From a bacterium (lineage in GTDB: Bacteria > Cyanobacteriota > Vampirovibrionia > Gastranaerophilales > Gastranaerophilaceae), in assembly GCA_017626055.1 (NCBI GenBank), contig JAGAJM010000004.1:340698-404697 (forward strand): DNA of 64,000 nucleotides, read 5' to 3'. Shown here piece by piece: positions 55,691 through 62,896 of the stretch; position 1 is the stretch's first letter; each line of letters starts with the position of its first letter. The position numbers and the translations under genes are program-made. The notes beneath the pieces were generated by a model, which was not told the origin of the DNA, did no database searches, and saw only the letters and a list, made by a program, of their open reading frames with translations.

Positions 55691-55833
55691 ATCAGTAACT
55701 TTGAGAATGAATTATCTGAGAGTTTAAGAGTTTGTATCACTAAGTTTTGAAATTCTTCCCCAAGAATGTAAAAAGTTTGAAAATTCTCTCAAACTTCCGG
55801 GGGTACTTTTCTCAATCTCTCTGATAATCTACA
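55691..55833. repeat. Repeat-rich 145-bp module, copy A
   Basis: Similar along its whole length to 57153-57296, with the last 51 bp (55783-55833) identical. Contains direct GTTTGAGAAT/GTTTAAGAGT elements about 22 bp apart and inverted copies (CTCTCAAACTT, CTCAATCTCTC). It lies 98 bp before the methyltransferase start. The rest of 55594-56092 holds short hairpins (GCCGAAAGTCGGC near 55843, CAGGTT...AACCTG near 55950) and no gene. Confidence 0.75.
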
Positions 55834-56092
55834 CTACACAAAGCCGAAAGTCGGCAGAAAAATCTTTTTTCAAATGTCCCATTAAACCCCAACCCACCCA
55901 GAGAGATATTCATGATTACTATATACACAAGTCCATAAAACTGCTCAGGTTGGACACGAACCTGTTAAGTCTTAAAACGCTTGTTATGTCACTATTCATA
56001 GTAACTCTGTTATTAGACAAGTCAAGTCTATTTGATAATAATAGTGTGTGTTTCAGACACATTTCTTATCAATGGTTAAAAACTAACCAAAT

Positions 56093-57055
56093 TTAAATGT
56101 TTGGTATTTGGAATGAAATTGGAACTTTTATAAATTCCATAAAGCCTTTTATATAAGTTTGAGTCATATTAAAACACCTTTGATCTATAGTTTCAATACC
56201 GTGTGTCATAACCAATACTCTTAGTATCAATGAAGTTAATTTCATCATAACAATATTATTATGTGCATTACTATATGCAGTAGTATAATTATTGTTATTT
56301 TGAACATCTACTTCTTCTAATTTAAATATCGAATCAAGTATTGCAGAATGAAGCCATTCAATTTTCTCATATTTATTTTTTTTAATAGCAATTTCTTCCT
56401 TTATTATAGAGCCGTATTTGCCTTGAATATGACTTGTATCGTTTTCTATTTTTTTGTATGTGGTTTTAACAAATAAATTTTTGTCTGCCAAAATGAACGA
56501 ATAATCACCTAACAGTGAAGAAAAATCCTTCATATAAGCTTCTTCAAACTTTAATTTGCTGTTTGGTTTATTTATTAGAAAAGCAACGGGAATATGCGTA
56601 ATAACGTGAAGTTTTGTCCAATATATAGCCATCCACATATCTGCATTAAGTTGTTGTGAATAATTATACAATGCTCTTAATTGTTTTTTATTAAAAGAAT
56701 ATACTAAAGAAGTATCTTTTACAGATTTGACATCTATTAGAAGATTTTGTAATTTATCTTCTGGACTTTTATATATACATAAATAATCTGGCACTTGATA
56801 TTTATAATTATTTTTAGATTCTTCAGGGAGTTGTTCTTGTTTAAGTCCATGAACTAATTCCACTTTAGACAAACAGCCAATTAAATAAAAATAAATGTCT
56901 TCAATTTTATAACCTTTAATAAACCTATCCAAGTTATTTATTATTTCAGGATTTTCTGTTGAATTTATTAACTGTGTTATTAATTCATCAGAAATATTAA
57001 AGTTTTCTTTAATGTTATACAGTGTTTGAGCTAATTTATGAGTTTTGATTGCCAT
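56093..57055 (-). CDS. PD-(D/E)XK nuclease-like protein
   Basis: 320 aa from ATG 57055, preceded by AAGGAA; a longer in-frame start encodes an AT-rich, leader-like extension. YQVPDYLCIYKSPEDKLQNL followed by LIDVKSVKDTSLVYSFNKKQ has PD...D-x-K, a complete nuclease core (about 90-125). The rest is helical and K/N-rich. It follows no other gene but shares a 145-bp upstream module with the methyltransferase-HerA-NurA operon, at the same distance, so it may be a fourth part of that system. Confidence 0.65.
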   Translation of the reverse strand: MAIKTHKLAQTLYNIKENFNISDELITQLINSTENPEIINNLDRFIKGYKIEDIYFYLIGCLSKVELVHGLKQEQLPEESKNNYKYQVPDYLCIYKSPEDKLQNLLIDVKSVKDTSLVYSFNKKQLRALYNYSQQLNADMWMAIYWTKLHVITHIPVAFLINKPNSKLKFEEAYMKDFSSLLGDYSFILADKNLFVKTTYKKIENDTSHIQGKYGSIIKEEIAIKKNKYEKIEWLHSAILDSIFKLEEVDVQNNNNYTTAYSNAHNNIVMMKLTSLILRVLVMTHGIETIDQRCFNMTQTYIKGFMEFIKVPISFQIPNI

Positions 57056-57152
57056 TTTTAATTCCTTATTACAAAAGTTTTTAAATTTAACGATTATTAT
57101 AATGTATAAAAACATGTATTCAATTAGCCAACGGGCTAAATAAATAAAAAAG

Positions 57153-57296
57153 TATCGGTTAGTTTGAGAATGAATTATCAGTAAGTTTGAGAATTTGTAT
57201 CAGAGAGTTTTGGAATTTTTCCACCTGATTGCTCGCAAAATTGAAATTCTCTCAAACTTCCGGGGGTACTTTTCTCAATCTCTCTGATAATCTACA
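57153..57296. repeat. Repeat-rich 145-bp module, copy B
   Basis: Same orientation as copy A; 57246-57296 is identical to 55783-55833. Three direct AGTTTGAGAAT-type elements (~23 and 22 bp apart) face inverted copies. Starts 98 bp before the nuclease-like ATG. The rest of 57056-57455 holds the minus-strand -10 (TATAAT, complement of 57096-57101) and the hipB control region. Confidence 0.75.
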
Positions 57297-57398
57297 TCCA
57301 GTAAATTTCCAGATGTTATGTGAATTAATAGTGTAATATAATTTGTTAAAAGTTGATAAAAATACATCATAATAAAACTTTGATGTTGTTTTACGATT

Positions 57399-57414
57399 AG
57401 ATAATATATTGTCT
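57399..57414. promoter_or_regulatory. hipB operator candidate O1
   Basis: AGATAATATATTGTCT, an imperfect 16-bp palindrome sharing GATAATATATT with O2 (57440-57455, inverted). Centres of O1 and O2 are 41 bp apart, about four helical turns. Confidence 0.5.
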
Positions 57415-57419
57415 ATATA

Positions 57420-57448
57420 TTGACATTTTTAATAACTTCGGTTAATAT
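57420..57448 (+). promoter_or_regulatory. hipBA promoter
   Basis: TTGACA (57420-57425), 17-bp spacer, TAATAT (57443-57448), then 7 nt to ATG 57456. The best canonical sigma-70 promoter in the window; the transcript would begin at the start codon. Confidence 0.7.
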
Positions 57449-57455
57449 ATTATCC
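57440..57455. promoter_or_regulatory. hipB operator candidate O2
   Basis: GGTTAATATATTATCC, a near-perfect palindrome covering the -10 and ending at the base before the ATG. A bound HipB dimer would block the promoter. Confidence 0.55.
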
Positions 57456-57734
57456 ATGAACAATCAATTTTTAAATCAAAAAACTCCTAATGAAATTGTG
57501 AAAAGTTTAGCGGGTAAAATCAAAGAACACCGTAAAAAATTAAAAATTTCGCAAGAGGTTTTAGCGCAAAAATCCGGAGTTAGTCTTGGCAGCATTAAGA
57601 GATTTGAAACTAAGTATGAAATATCTTTGCAATCTTTTATTAAAATTGCCATTGCTCTTAATTTAGATAGTGACATTGAAAATCTATTCACAACAAAAAC
57701 TTACACATCTATTGATGAGGTAATTAATGGATAA
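57456..57734 (+). CDS. hipB: HipB-like antitoxin, XRE-family HTH
   Basis: 92 aa from ATG 57456. XRE HTH: LAGKIKEHRKKLKISQEVLA, QKSGVSLGSIKRFETKYEIS and LQSFIKIAIALNLDSDIENL. It should bind operators at its own promoter and hold HipA inactive. The start is set by the promoter; an upstream TTG falls on the -35 box. Overlaps hipA by 8 bp. Confidence 0.85.
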   Translation: MNNQFLNQKTPNEIVKSLAGKIKEHRKKLKISQEVLAQKSGVSLGSIKRFETKYEISLQSFIKIAIALNLDSDIENLFTTKTYTSIDEVING

Positions 57735-58833
57735 CTACAAATACCTTAAAGTTTTTTATAACGATAAATTAGTCGGAACTCTGGCTAAAACTCCTGATAG
57801 GCTTGTTGCATTTGAATATGATAACGAGTGGCTTGCTACCGGTTTTAGCATTTCGCCATTCTCACTACCGTTACAGAAAAAAGTATATTTGCCAAAATTT
57901 GAACCATTTGAGGGGTTATTTGGGGTTTTTAATGACAGTTTGCCTGACGGTTGGGGGCGATTGTTAGTTGACCGCCTATTGCTAAAAAATAAAATTAACC
58001 CAAGTGAAACTGATAATTTAAACCGTCTTGCTGTTGTTCAAGAAAGCGGTATGGGGGCGTTAACTTATAAGCCTGAACATAAATTTGAAACACAAGAACA
58101 AGAATCCGATTATGACAAGCTTGCGCAAGAGTGTTCAAAAATATTAGAGTCGCAAAATTCCGATAACTTGGATGAACTTTTTAAATTAGGCGGTTCATCA
58201 GGCGGAGCAAGACCAAAGATTCTTACTAAAATCAATGGGGAAGATTGGATAATAAAATTTCCGTTTTCACTTGACCCTAAAAATATCGGAGAACAGGAAT
58301 ATAAATACTCCCTTGTTGCAAAAGATTGCGGAATAAAGATGAGTGAAACAAAATTATTCCCATCTAAAATATGTTCGGGGTATTTTGGTATAAAGCGATT
58401 TGACAGAACAAACGATAGAAAAATTCATATGGTTTCAGTTAGCGGATTGATAGAAACAAGCCACCGTTTGCCAAATCTTGATTACAGTATTTTGATGAAA
58501 TTGACGTTAGAATTAACTAAGAATTATCAAGATATTGAGCAGTTGTACAGGTTAATGTGCTTCAATGTTTATGCGCACAACAGAGATGACCATTCAAAGA
58601 ATTTCTCGTTTTTGTATGATGAAAATATAAAAGAATGGCATCTGTCCCCTGCGTATGATTTGACTTATAGCTCATCATTCAACGGTGAACATGCTACAAC
58701 AATTAATGGAGAAGGTAAAAAACCAAGTTTAGATGATATTCTTGCTGTTGCAAAAAATATTGGGATAAAAGAAAAATTGGCAAAAGATATTGCACTTGAT
58801 ATTAAGGATCAATGTTTGTCATTAGTTGATTAA
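57727..58833 (+). CDS. hipA: HipA-like serine/threonine kinase toxin
   Basis: 368 aa, about 70 shorter than E. coli HipA. N-terminal couple_hipA domain (YNDKLVGTLAKTPDRLVAFE, FEGLFGVFNDSLPDGWGRLL). Kinase part: LGGSSGGARPKILTKINGED (P-loop-like), EDWIIKF, then catalytic NVYAHNRDDHSKNFSFLYDE and the metal site SPAYDLTYS. HipA toxins phosphorylate glutamyl-tRNA synthetase or other targets and induce dormancy; the target here is unknown. Complete catalytic residues suggest an active toxin. Last intact gene of the island. Confidence 0.88.
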   Translation: MDNYKYLKVFYNDKLVGTLAKTPDRLVAFEYDNEWLATGFSISPFSLPLQKKVYLPKFEPFEGLFGVFNDSLPDGWGRLLVDRLLLKNKINPSETDNLNRLAVVQESGMGALTYKPEHKFETQEQESDYDKLAQECSKILESQNSDNLDELFKLGGSSGGARPKILTKINGEDWIIKFPFSLDPKNIGEQEYKYSLVAKDCGIKMSETKLFPSKICSGYFGIKRFDRTNDRKIHMVSVSGLIETSHRLPNLDYSILMKLTLELTKNYQDIEQLYRLMCFNVYAHNRDDHSKNFSFLYDENIKEWHLSPAYDLTYSSSFNGEHATTINGEGKKPSLDDILAVAKNIGIKEKLAKDIALDIKDQCLSLVD

Positions 58834-58857
58834 AATTTGTCATAATTCAAGTGCATT

Positions 58858-58937
58858 TTAATCCATTTTTTCGGTAGCATGGGCGTAAATCCTTAGGGTT
58901 GTATTTTCAGAACTATGTCCTACTTGTTTTTGTATAT
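58858..58937 (-). pseudogene. Truncated tyrosine recombinase (integrase) C-terminus
   Basis: On the minus strand about 27 codons read LNIQKQVGHSSENTTLRIYA followed by HATEKMD and a stop at 58858. GHSSxxTTLRIYAH is the conserved box of tyrosine integrases (second His and the nucleophile Tyr). Everything upstream is missing: the frame is cut off at the stop codon of the neighbouring core gene (58938). A clear scar of an integrase that once brought in the island or part of it. Confidence 0.8.
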
Positions 58938-59465
58938 TTAGCCTTTAATTGCACCCCAGGCTTTGACATCATCTCGTTCATAACGGATTAAGTAATAAGA
59001 ACCTGATGGAATCCATTCAATTGATGCTTCTTGGTAGATGTCTTGTTCTTCGTTTATTGGTGGCAAGCCTTGTTTTTCACGCTTGGCGTTTGTTTTTGCG
59101 ATTTTTTGTTCTTCTTTCTTCTTCTTTTTCAAAGATTTCTTGTCGTGAACTTGTGCGTATTCAGACATATCAACTTCAACTTTAAATACAGGTATAATAG
59201 CAAGTGCTTGTTTTGATTGGATTAGGATTAGAAAATCTCTTTCATCTGATAGTGCTAACTCATAGTGTCCTGCTGGAATAACATTCCCATAAGCATCTTT
59301 TAGTTCATCTACAAGTGAAAGTGTAGGGTATGAAGATTCTCTAAGCCCATATTTATAAAATGATTGCGTACCAACAACAAGCCCCGCAGATATTTGAGGT
59401 TCTGTTGGATATACTCTTGTTTCAGAGTGCATCATTATATTGTCAACATAAACTCCCTCAAGCAT
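58938..59465 (-). CDS. Conserved hypothetical protein next to rnpA
   Basis: 175 aa. N-terminal half beta-rich (MLEGVYVDNIMMHSETRVYP); the middle has a very basic helix (KKSLKKKKKEEQKIAKTNAK); the C-terminus ends IRYERDDVKAWGAIKG. AAAGGA before the ATG. It lies 2 bp after rnpA, where many bacteria have yidD/yidC and cyanobacteria a PH-domain gene plus yidC. The island junction is exactly at its stop codon. No family recognised. Confidence 0.65.
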   Translation of the reverse strand: MLEGVYVDNIMMHSETRVYPTEPQISAGLVVGTQSFYKYGLRESSYPTLSLVDELKDAYGNVIPAGHYELALSDERDFLILIQSKQALAIIPVFKVEVDMSEYAQVHDKKSLKKKKKEEQKIAKTNAKREKQGLPPINEEQDIYQEASIEWIPSGSYYLIRYERDDVKAWGAIKG

Positions 59466-59467
59466 TT

Positions 59468-59818
59468 CTAAATCCTTTCTACAAGTTTTTTAATGCTTTT
59501 TTGAATTTCGTCAAAAGGTTTATCCATAGCCTTTTCTGTTCCTACGAATATTAATGACATATATTTTTGAGAATTCCCAAGATTGTTTTCTTTTAATAAA
59601 AGTCGGTAACTTTCACGCATAAGTCTTTTTAGTCGATTACGTCTAACAGCTCTTTTATGAACTTTTTTGCTCACGACAAATCCGACTTTAGTGGGGTAAT
59701 CTTCTTTTTTTAAAATCCCTGCAAACAAAGTTACTCCACCCGAGTGGGATGAGTTTTTAACTTTATATGTAGCTTTAAAAGCTGATCTTTTTTTTAAACG
59801 ATATTGCTTTGGTAACAT
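59468..59818 (-). CDS. rnpA: Ribonuclease P protein component
   Basis: 116 aa. Protein subunit that binds the RNase P RNA and pre-tRNA 5' leaders. Signature KKVHKRAVRRNRLKRLMRES (RNR motif), with N-terminal LPKQYRLKKRSAFKATYKVK and beta strands between. Standard place directly after rpmH. Confidence 0.93.
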   Translation of the reverse strand: MLPKQYRLKKRSAFKATYKVKNSSHSGGVTLFAGILKKEDYPTKVGFVVSKKVHKRAVRRNRLKRLMRESYRLLLKENNLGNSQKYMSLIFVGTEKAMDKPFDEIQKSIKKLVERI

Positions 59819-59874
59819 TCATCCAGCCTTTTGTTAATTAGTGCTGGCACACTTGCCAAATTCTAGCTTAGAAA

Positions 59875-60027
59875 TTAAGCACGATTTTTAGCAGTGATAG
59901 CAACTTTGTGACGACCACGAGCTCTACGTCTGTTGATAACTTCACGTCCGCCTGGAGTTGACATTCTTGCTCTGAAGCCACTTACGTTTTGTCTTTTTCT
60001 TTTTGTTCCTTCTAGTGTACGTCTCAT
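59875..60027 (-). CDS. rpmH: Ribosomal protein bL34
   Basis: 50 aa, read directly from the minus strand: [50 protein letters not shown]. Structural protein of the 50S subunit, highly basic, typical length 44-50. AAAAGGAAA before the ATG. rpmH-rnpA is a near-universal bacterial pair, often close to the replication origin; no dnaA or DnaA-box cluster is seen here. Confidence 0.95.
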   Translation of the reverse strand: MRRTLEGTKRKRQNVSGFRARMSTPGGREVINRRRARGRHKVAITAKNRA

Positions 60028-60125
60028 TTTTTTATTTCCTTTTACTATTTATTTGTCGTATAATTCAGATATTATAGTAAACAAAATCATTAGTCAACAA
60101 ACAATGAAGGGAATAGTTAAATATT

Positions 60126-60932
60126 ATGAAGAAGAGTATCGGATTTATCGGTTGTGGAAAGATGGCAAGTGCTATTATAAAAGGAATTCAAGGGGTAAAT
60201 GAGGGGAAAGATTATACCATCCTTGGTTCAGAGGTAAATGCTGATGTGGCAAAATCTGCATCTAATAGATTGGGCATAAGTGTTATTGCTGATAATAAAG
60301 AATTAGCAAAATCTTCTGATATTGTATTCATTGCAACCAAACCGAATTATGTAGCTGAAGTTGTTGAAGAAATTAAAGATGTTCTGACTTCTGAAAAACT
60401 TGTTGTATCGATTGCAGCGGGTGTTAGTACAACTAAAATTGAAAATATTATCCCAGAAATTCGTGTAATTCGAGTTATGCCAAATACTCCAGCACTTGTT
60501 AAATTAGGAATGTTTGGGGTTTGTAAAGGTTCAAAAGCTAGTGACGGAGATTTAGATTTGATTGTGAAGTTACTTTCTGTATTGGGTAAATGTATTACTG
60601 TTGAAGAATCCCAAATTGATATTGTTACTGCAATTTCAGGTTCAGGTCCAGCGTTTTTCTACCAAGTTATAGAAGACATAGCAAGAGCTGGTGAAAAGTT
60701 AGGTTTAGATTATGAAAAATCTTTAATTTTAGCAACTCAAACTGCCTTAGGTTCAGCTCAAATGGTGTTTAATCGTGGTGAAACAACTGTTCAGACTCTA
60801 ATTGATAATGTCGCAACAAAAGGTGGTTGTACTTTTGTTGGTATTACTGAGATGAAAGAACAACATTCTGATAAATTGTTTTATGATGTGATTGACAAAA
60901 CCACCCAAAAAGCGAATGCTCTTGGAAAGTAA
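60126..60932 (+). CDS. proC: Pyrroline-5-carboxylate reductase
   Basis: 268 aa. Reduces pyrroline-5-carboxylate to proline with NAD(P)H. Rossmann motif IGFIGCGKMASAIIKGI, FIATKPNYVAEVV, IRVMPNTPALVKLG and the C-terminal SGSGPAFFYQVIEDIARAGE, ending TKGGCTFVGI. Full length. No ordinary ribosome-binding site; AAGGGA is 14 nt away. Divergent from rpmH. Confidence 0.95.
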   Translation: MKKSIGFIGCGKMASAIIKGIQGVNEGKDYTILGSEVNADVAKSASNRLGISVIADNKELAKSSDIVFIATKPNYVAEVVEEIKDVLTSEKLVVSIAAGVSTTKIENIIPEIRVIRVMPNTPALVKLGMFGVCKGSKASDGDLDLIVKLLSVLGKCITVEESQIDIVTAISGSGPAFFYQVIEDIARAGEKLGLDYEKSLILATQTALGSAQMVFNRGETTVQTLIDNVATKGGCTFVGITEMKEQHSDKLFYDVIDKTTQKANALGK

Positions 60933-60950
60933 ATACATAAATTCAGTAAT

Positions 60951-60978
60951 AAAAAAGAGCCTTTAAGGCTCTTTTTTT
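60951..60978. terminator. Bidirectional Rho-independent terminator
   Basis: AAAAAGAGCC / GGCTCTTTTTTT stem with a 5-nt loop between the convergent proC and 95-aa genes. Confidence 0.8.
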
Positions 60979-61264
60979 AGAAATGCATATCAAAACTTGG
61001 GTTTCTTCCATTGATTTTTTCATCTTCCATTCTCATTGCAGAACCAATGGTGAAGTTTTGGGCGACTGTTCTGTTAATTTCATATGCAACATCACCATTA
61101 AATACTCCTTCATTCTCTTCTAAGAATTCAAATAAAGGTGTTGTTGGAGCTTTTACTAAATTCTCTAAAGTTTCCGCAGCTTGTTGAATAGTTCTTTCAG
61201 GAACTCGTACATTCATCCCGAAAGGTTTGTATGGTCTATTAAACATGAAATTTGAATCAGTCAT
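60977..61264 (-). CDS. Small hypothetical protein
   Basis: 95 aa, helical middle (ERTIQQAAETLENLVKAPTT). AAAGGG before the ATG. No family recognised; a single-gene unit. Confidence 0.55.
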   Translation of the reverse strand: MTDSNFMFNRPYKPFGMNVRVPERTIQQAAETLENLVKAPTTPLFEFLEENEGVFNGDVAYEINRTVAQNFTIGSAMRMEDEKINGRNPSFDMHF

Positions 61265-61373
61265 TTTAATACCCTTTATTACTAAGATTACTTATGTTAT
61301 CGGTATAATTTTTGAAAAATTTAATAATTTGAGGTAAATATTAACAATTGTTAATGTTTATTGGTATTTATTG

Positions 61374-61382
61374 TGCTAATAT
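61374..61382 (+). promoter_or_regulatory. Extended -10 of a predicted leaderless promoter (GlcF-like gene)
   Basis: TGcTAATAT then TTAGTT then ATG 61389. A perfect 14-bp palindrome TTAACAATTGTTAA lies at 61341-61354, just upstream of where a -35 element would be. Confidence 0.65.
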
Positions 61383-61388
61383 TTAGTT

Positions 61389-62486
61389 ATGGATATGTTG
61401 AAAGATTTTGAAAAAGATTTGAATAAGTGTTCAAAGTGTGGTCTATGTGAATCTGCGTGTCCACTTTTTAAGATAAATCCTAATGACTGTGTTGCAAGTA
61501 AGGGTAAATTTATTATGTTGCATGGTGTCACTAAAGGGGATTTGAAACTTTCAAAAAATATCAATAAGTATCTTGATATGTGTTTAAAATGTGGCAAATG
61601 TAATGCTTATTGCCCTAGTGGAATTGATGTTTGTAGAATTTTGAACACTGCAAAATATGAGTATATGAAAACAACATTATTGGGTAGGTTTATAAAATTT
61701 TTAGAATCAAGATTGGTTTTCGGTACATTTATGAATTTTGGGAAATTTATTAGTGCGCCATTTAGACCTAAGAAGAAGAAAGTAGAAAATCCTGTTGCAA
61801 GGGTGATGTATTTTAAAGGCTGTCTAAATCAGATTTGTCCTAGAACTGATAAATACATAGAAAAAATTTTTAAAGATTTACCACTTGAAATAATTGAGCC
61901 AGATTTTGAATGTTGTGGATTACCATTTTTATCAGAGGGGAATTTGGAAAGATTTATTGAAGTTGCACAAAGCAATGTCGAGAAAATAAACGGAGATTAC
62001 GATTATTTTGTGACGGATTGTGCTAGTTGCGAGAGTACAATTTTTGATTACCCTAGGTATTTGAATAATATACATTTACCACTTGAAAAATCTGTAAATT
62101 GGGGTTATTTGATTGCATTAAAAAAAATAAGATTTCAATTTAAAAAGCCTATAAAAGTAACTTTCCATAAACCTTGTCACTTGCAAGTCGATTCGTATAT
62201 TGAGCGAATTTTTGAAAATTGTGAAAATGTTGAATATGTAAAAATGGAAGATTATGATGCTTGTTGCGGTTTTGCGGGAAGTTTCGGGATAAAGAACAGA
62301 AAATATTCAAAAGAATTGTCAAAACAAAAAGCAATAAATATCAATAAAACTCAAGCTGATTATGTTGTAACAACTTGCCCTGCTTGTATTCTAGGTTTGA
62401 AACAAGGCTTGGCTTTGACAGGTGAAAAGACTAAAGTTGTTAGTCTTTTAGAGTTTTTAGCAAAAGCTGATAACATTTCTTTATAA
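61389..62486 (+). CDS. GlcF/LutA-like iron-sulfur protein (CCG-domain)
   Basis: 365 aa. Two 4Fe-4S motifs, CSKCGLCESACPLF and CLKCGKCNAYCPSG (residues ~12-75), then two cysteine-rich CCG domains with CCGLPFLSEGN and CCGFAGSFGIKNRKYS. This is the layout of the glycolate oxidase iron-sulfur subunit and related heterodisulfide-reductase-D-like proteins, which pass electrons from a flavoprotein dehydrogenase. No GlcD-type FAD gene is adjacent, so its substrate is unknown. Confidence 0.85.
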   Translation: MDMLKDFEKDLNKCSKCGLCESACPLFKINPNDCVASKGKFIMLHGVTKGDLKLSKNINKYLDMCLKCGKCNAYCPSGIDVCRILNTAKYEYMKTTLLGRFIKFLESRLVFGTFMNFGKFISAPFRPKKKKVENPVARVMYFKGCLNQICPRTDKYIEKIFKDLPLEIIEPDFECCGLPFLSEGNLERFIEVAQSNVEKINGDYDYFVTDCASCESTIFDYPRYLNNIHLPLEKSVNWGYLIALKKIRFQFKKPIKVTFHKPCHLQVDSYIERIFENCENVEYVKMEDYDACCGFAGSFGIKNRKYSKELSKQKAININKTQADYVVTTCPACILGLKQGLALTGEKTKVVSLLEFLAKADNISL

Positions 62487-62551
62487 TTCTGCAATTTCTT
62501 CAAAAAAAAATACTTTATATATAAGTAAGGTGAATTTGTAGAAGGAAGATT

Positions 62552-62896
62552 ATGTCTGGAATTTCATTCAATCCAAATATCTCGATTTCTGTTGATACTG
62601 CGAGAACTGTTTATGGTGTAACTGCAGAAGATTTGAAAACATTAAATTCTGATGGTAATGATAAAATTACGTTAAAAGAATTGCAAGCATATGGTTTGGG
62701 TAAAAATCGTGCACTAACAGAGTATTTTAACGCTAAGACTTCTGGGACATTGCTTGCTCATCATCAACAGAATAAAAATGATGGTTCTGTAAAAAGTAAT
62801 TTTATGACAAACTTCACTGGTGGTTTAACACCAAGAGTGAATTCTGATGTTGGACCAAGTCCTCTTGGGAATGTGTTACCTTATTTGTATGCTTAA
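62552..62896 (+). CDS. Small ISFNP-tagged protein with one EF-hand-like loop
   Basis: 114 aa. N-terminus SGISFNPNISISVDTARTVY resembles the lineage tags. NSDGNDKITLKELQAYG (about 31-47) matches an EF-hand calcium loop with ligands at positions 1, 3, 5 and 12. No signal peptide. AGAAGGAAG before the ATG. Its stop is directly adjacent to the stop of the convergent MacB gene. Confidence 0.6.
   Translation: MSGISFNPNISISVDTARTVYGVTAEDLKTLNSDGNDKITLKELQAYGLGKNRALTEYFNAKTSGTLLAHHQQNKNDGSVKSNFMTNFTGGLTPRVNSDVGPSPLGNVLPYLYA

Larger units (their letters stand above)
34946..58937. mobile_element. Genomic island / integrated element with Mu-like transposition genes and defence load
   Basis: Bounded on the left by the 3' end of tRNA-Arg and on the right by a truncated tyrosine-integrase C-terminus abutting a core gene next to rnpA. 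Contains a DDE transposase, a MuB-like ATPase, phage-like small genes, several methyltransferases and nucleases, HEPN, HerA-NurA and HipBA. No second copy of the tRNA 3' end was found near 58.9 kb, so the right att site is unproven, and the island may be a composite of several insertions. Confidence 0.65.

Noticed and set aside
55691..57296. CRISPR array
   Set aside because: Only two 145-bp copies 1.5 kb apart; the inner 22-bp elements are not separated by unique spacers of constant size, and no cas genes are nearby.
58834..58937. Second copy of the tRNA-Arg 3' end (attR)
   Set aside because: No match to the T-arm/acceptor sequence was found near the integrase remnant; CACCCCAGG at 58951 is coding sequence of the 175-aa protein.
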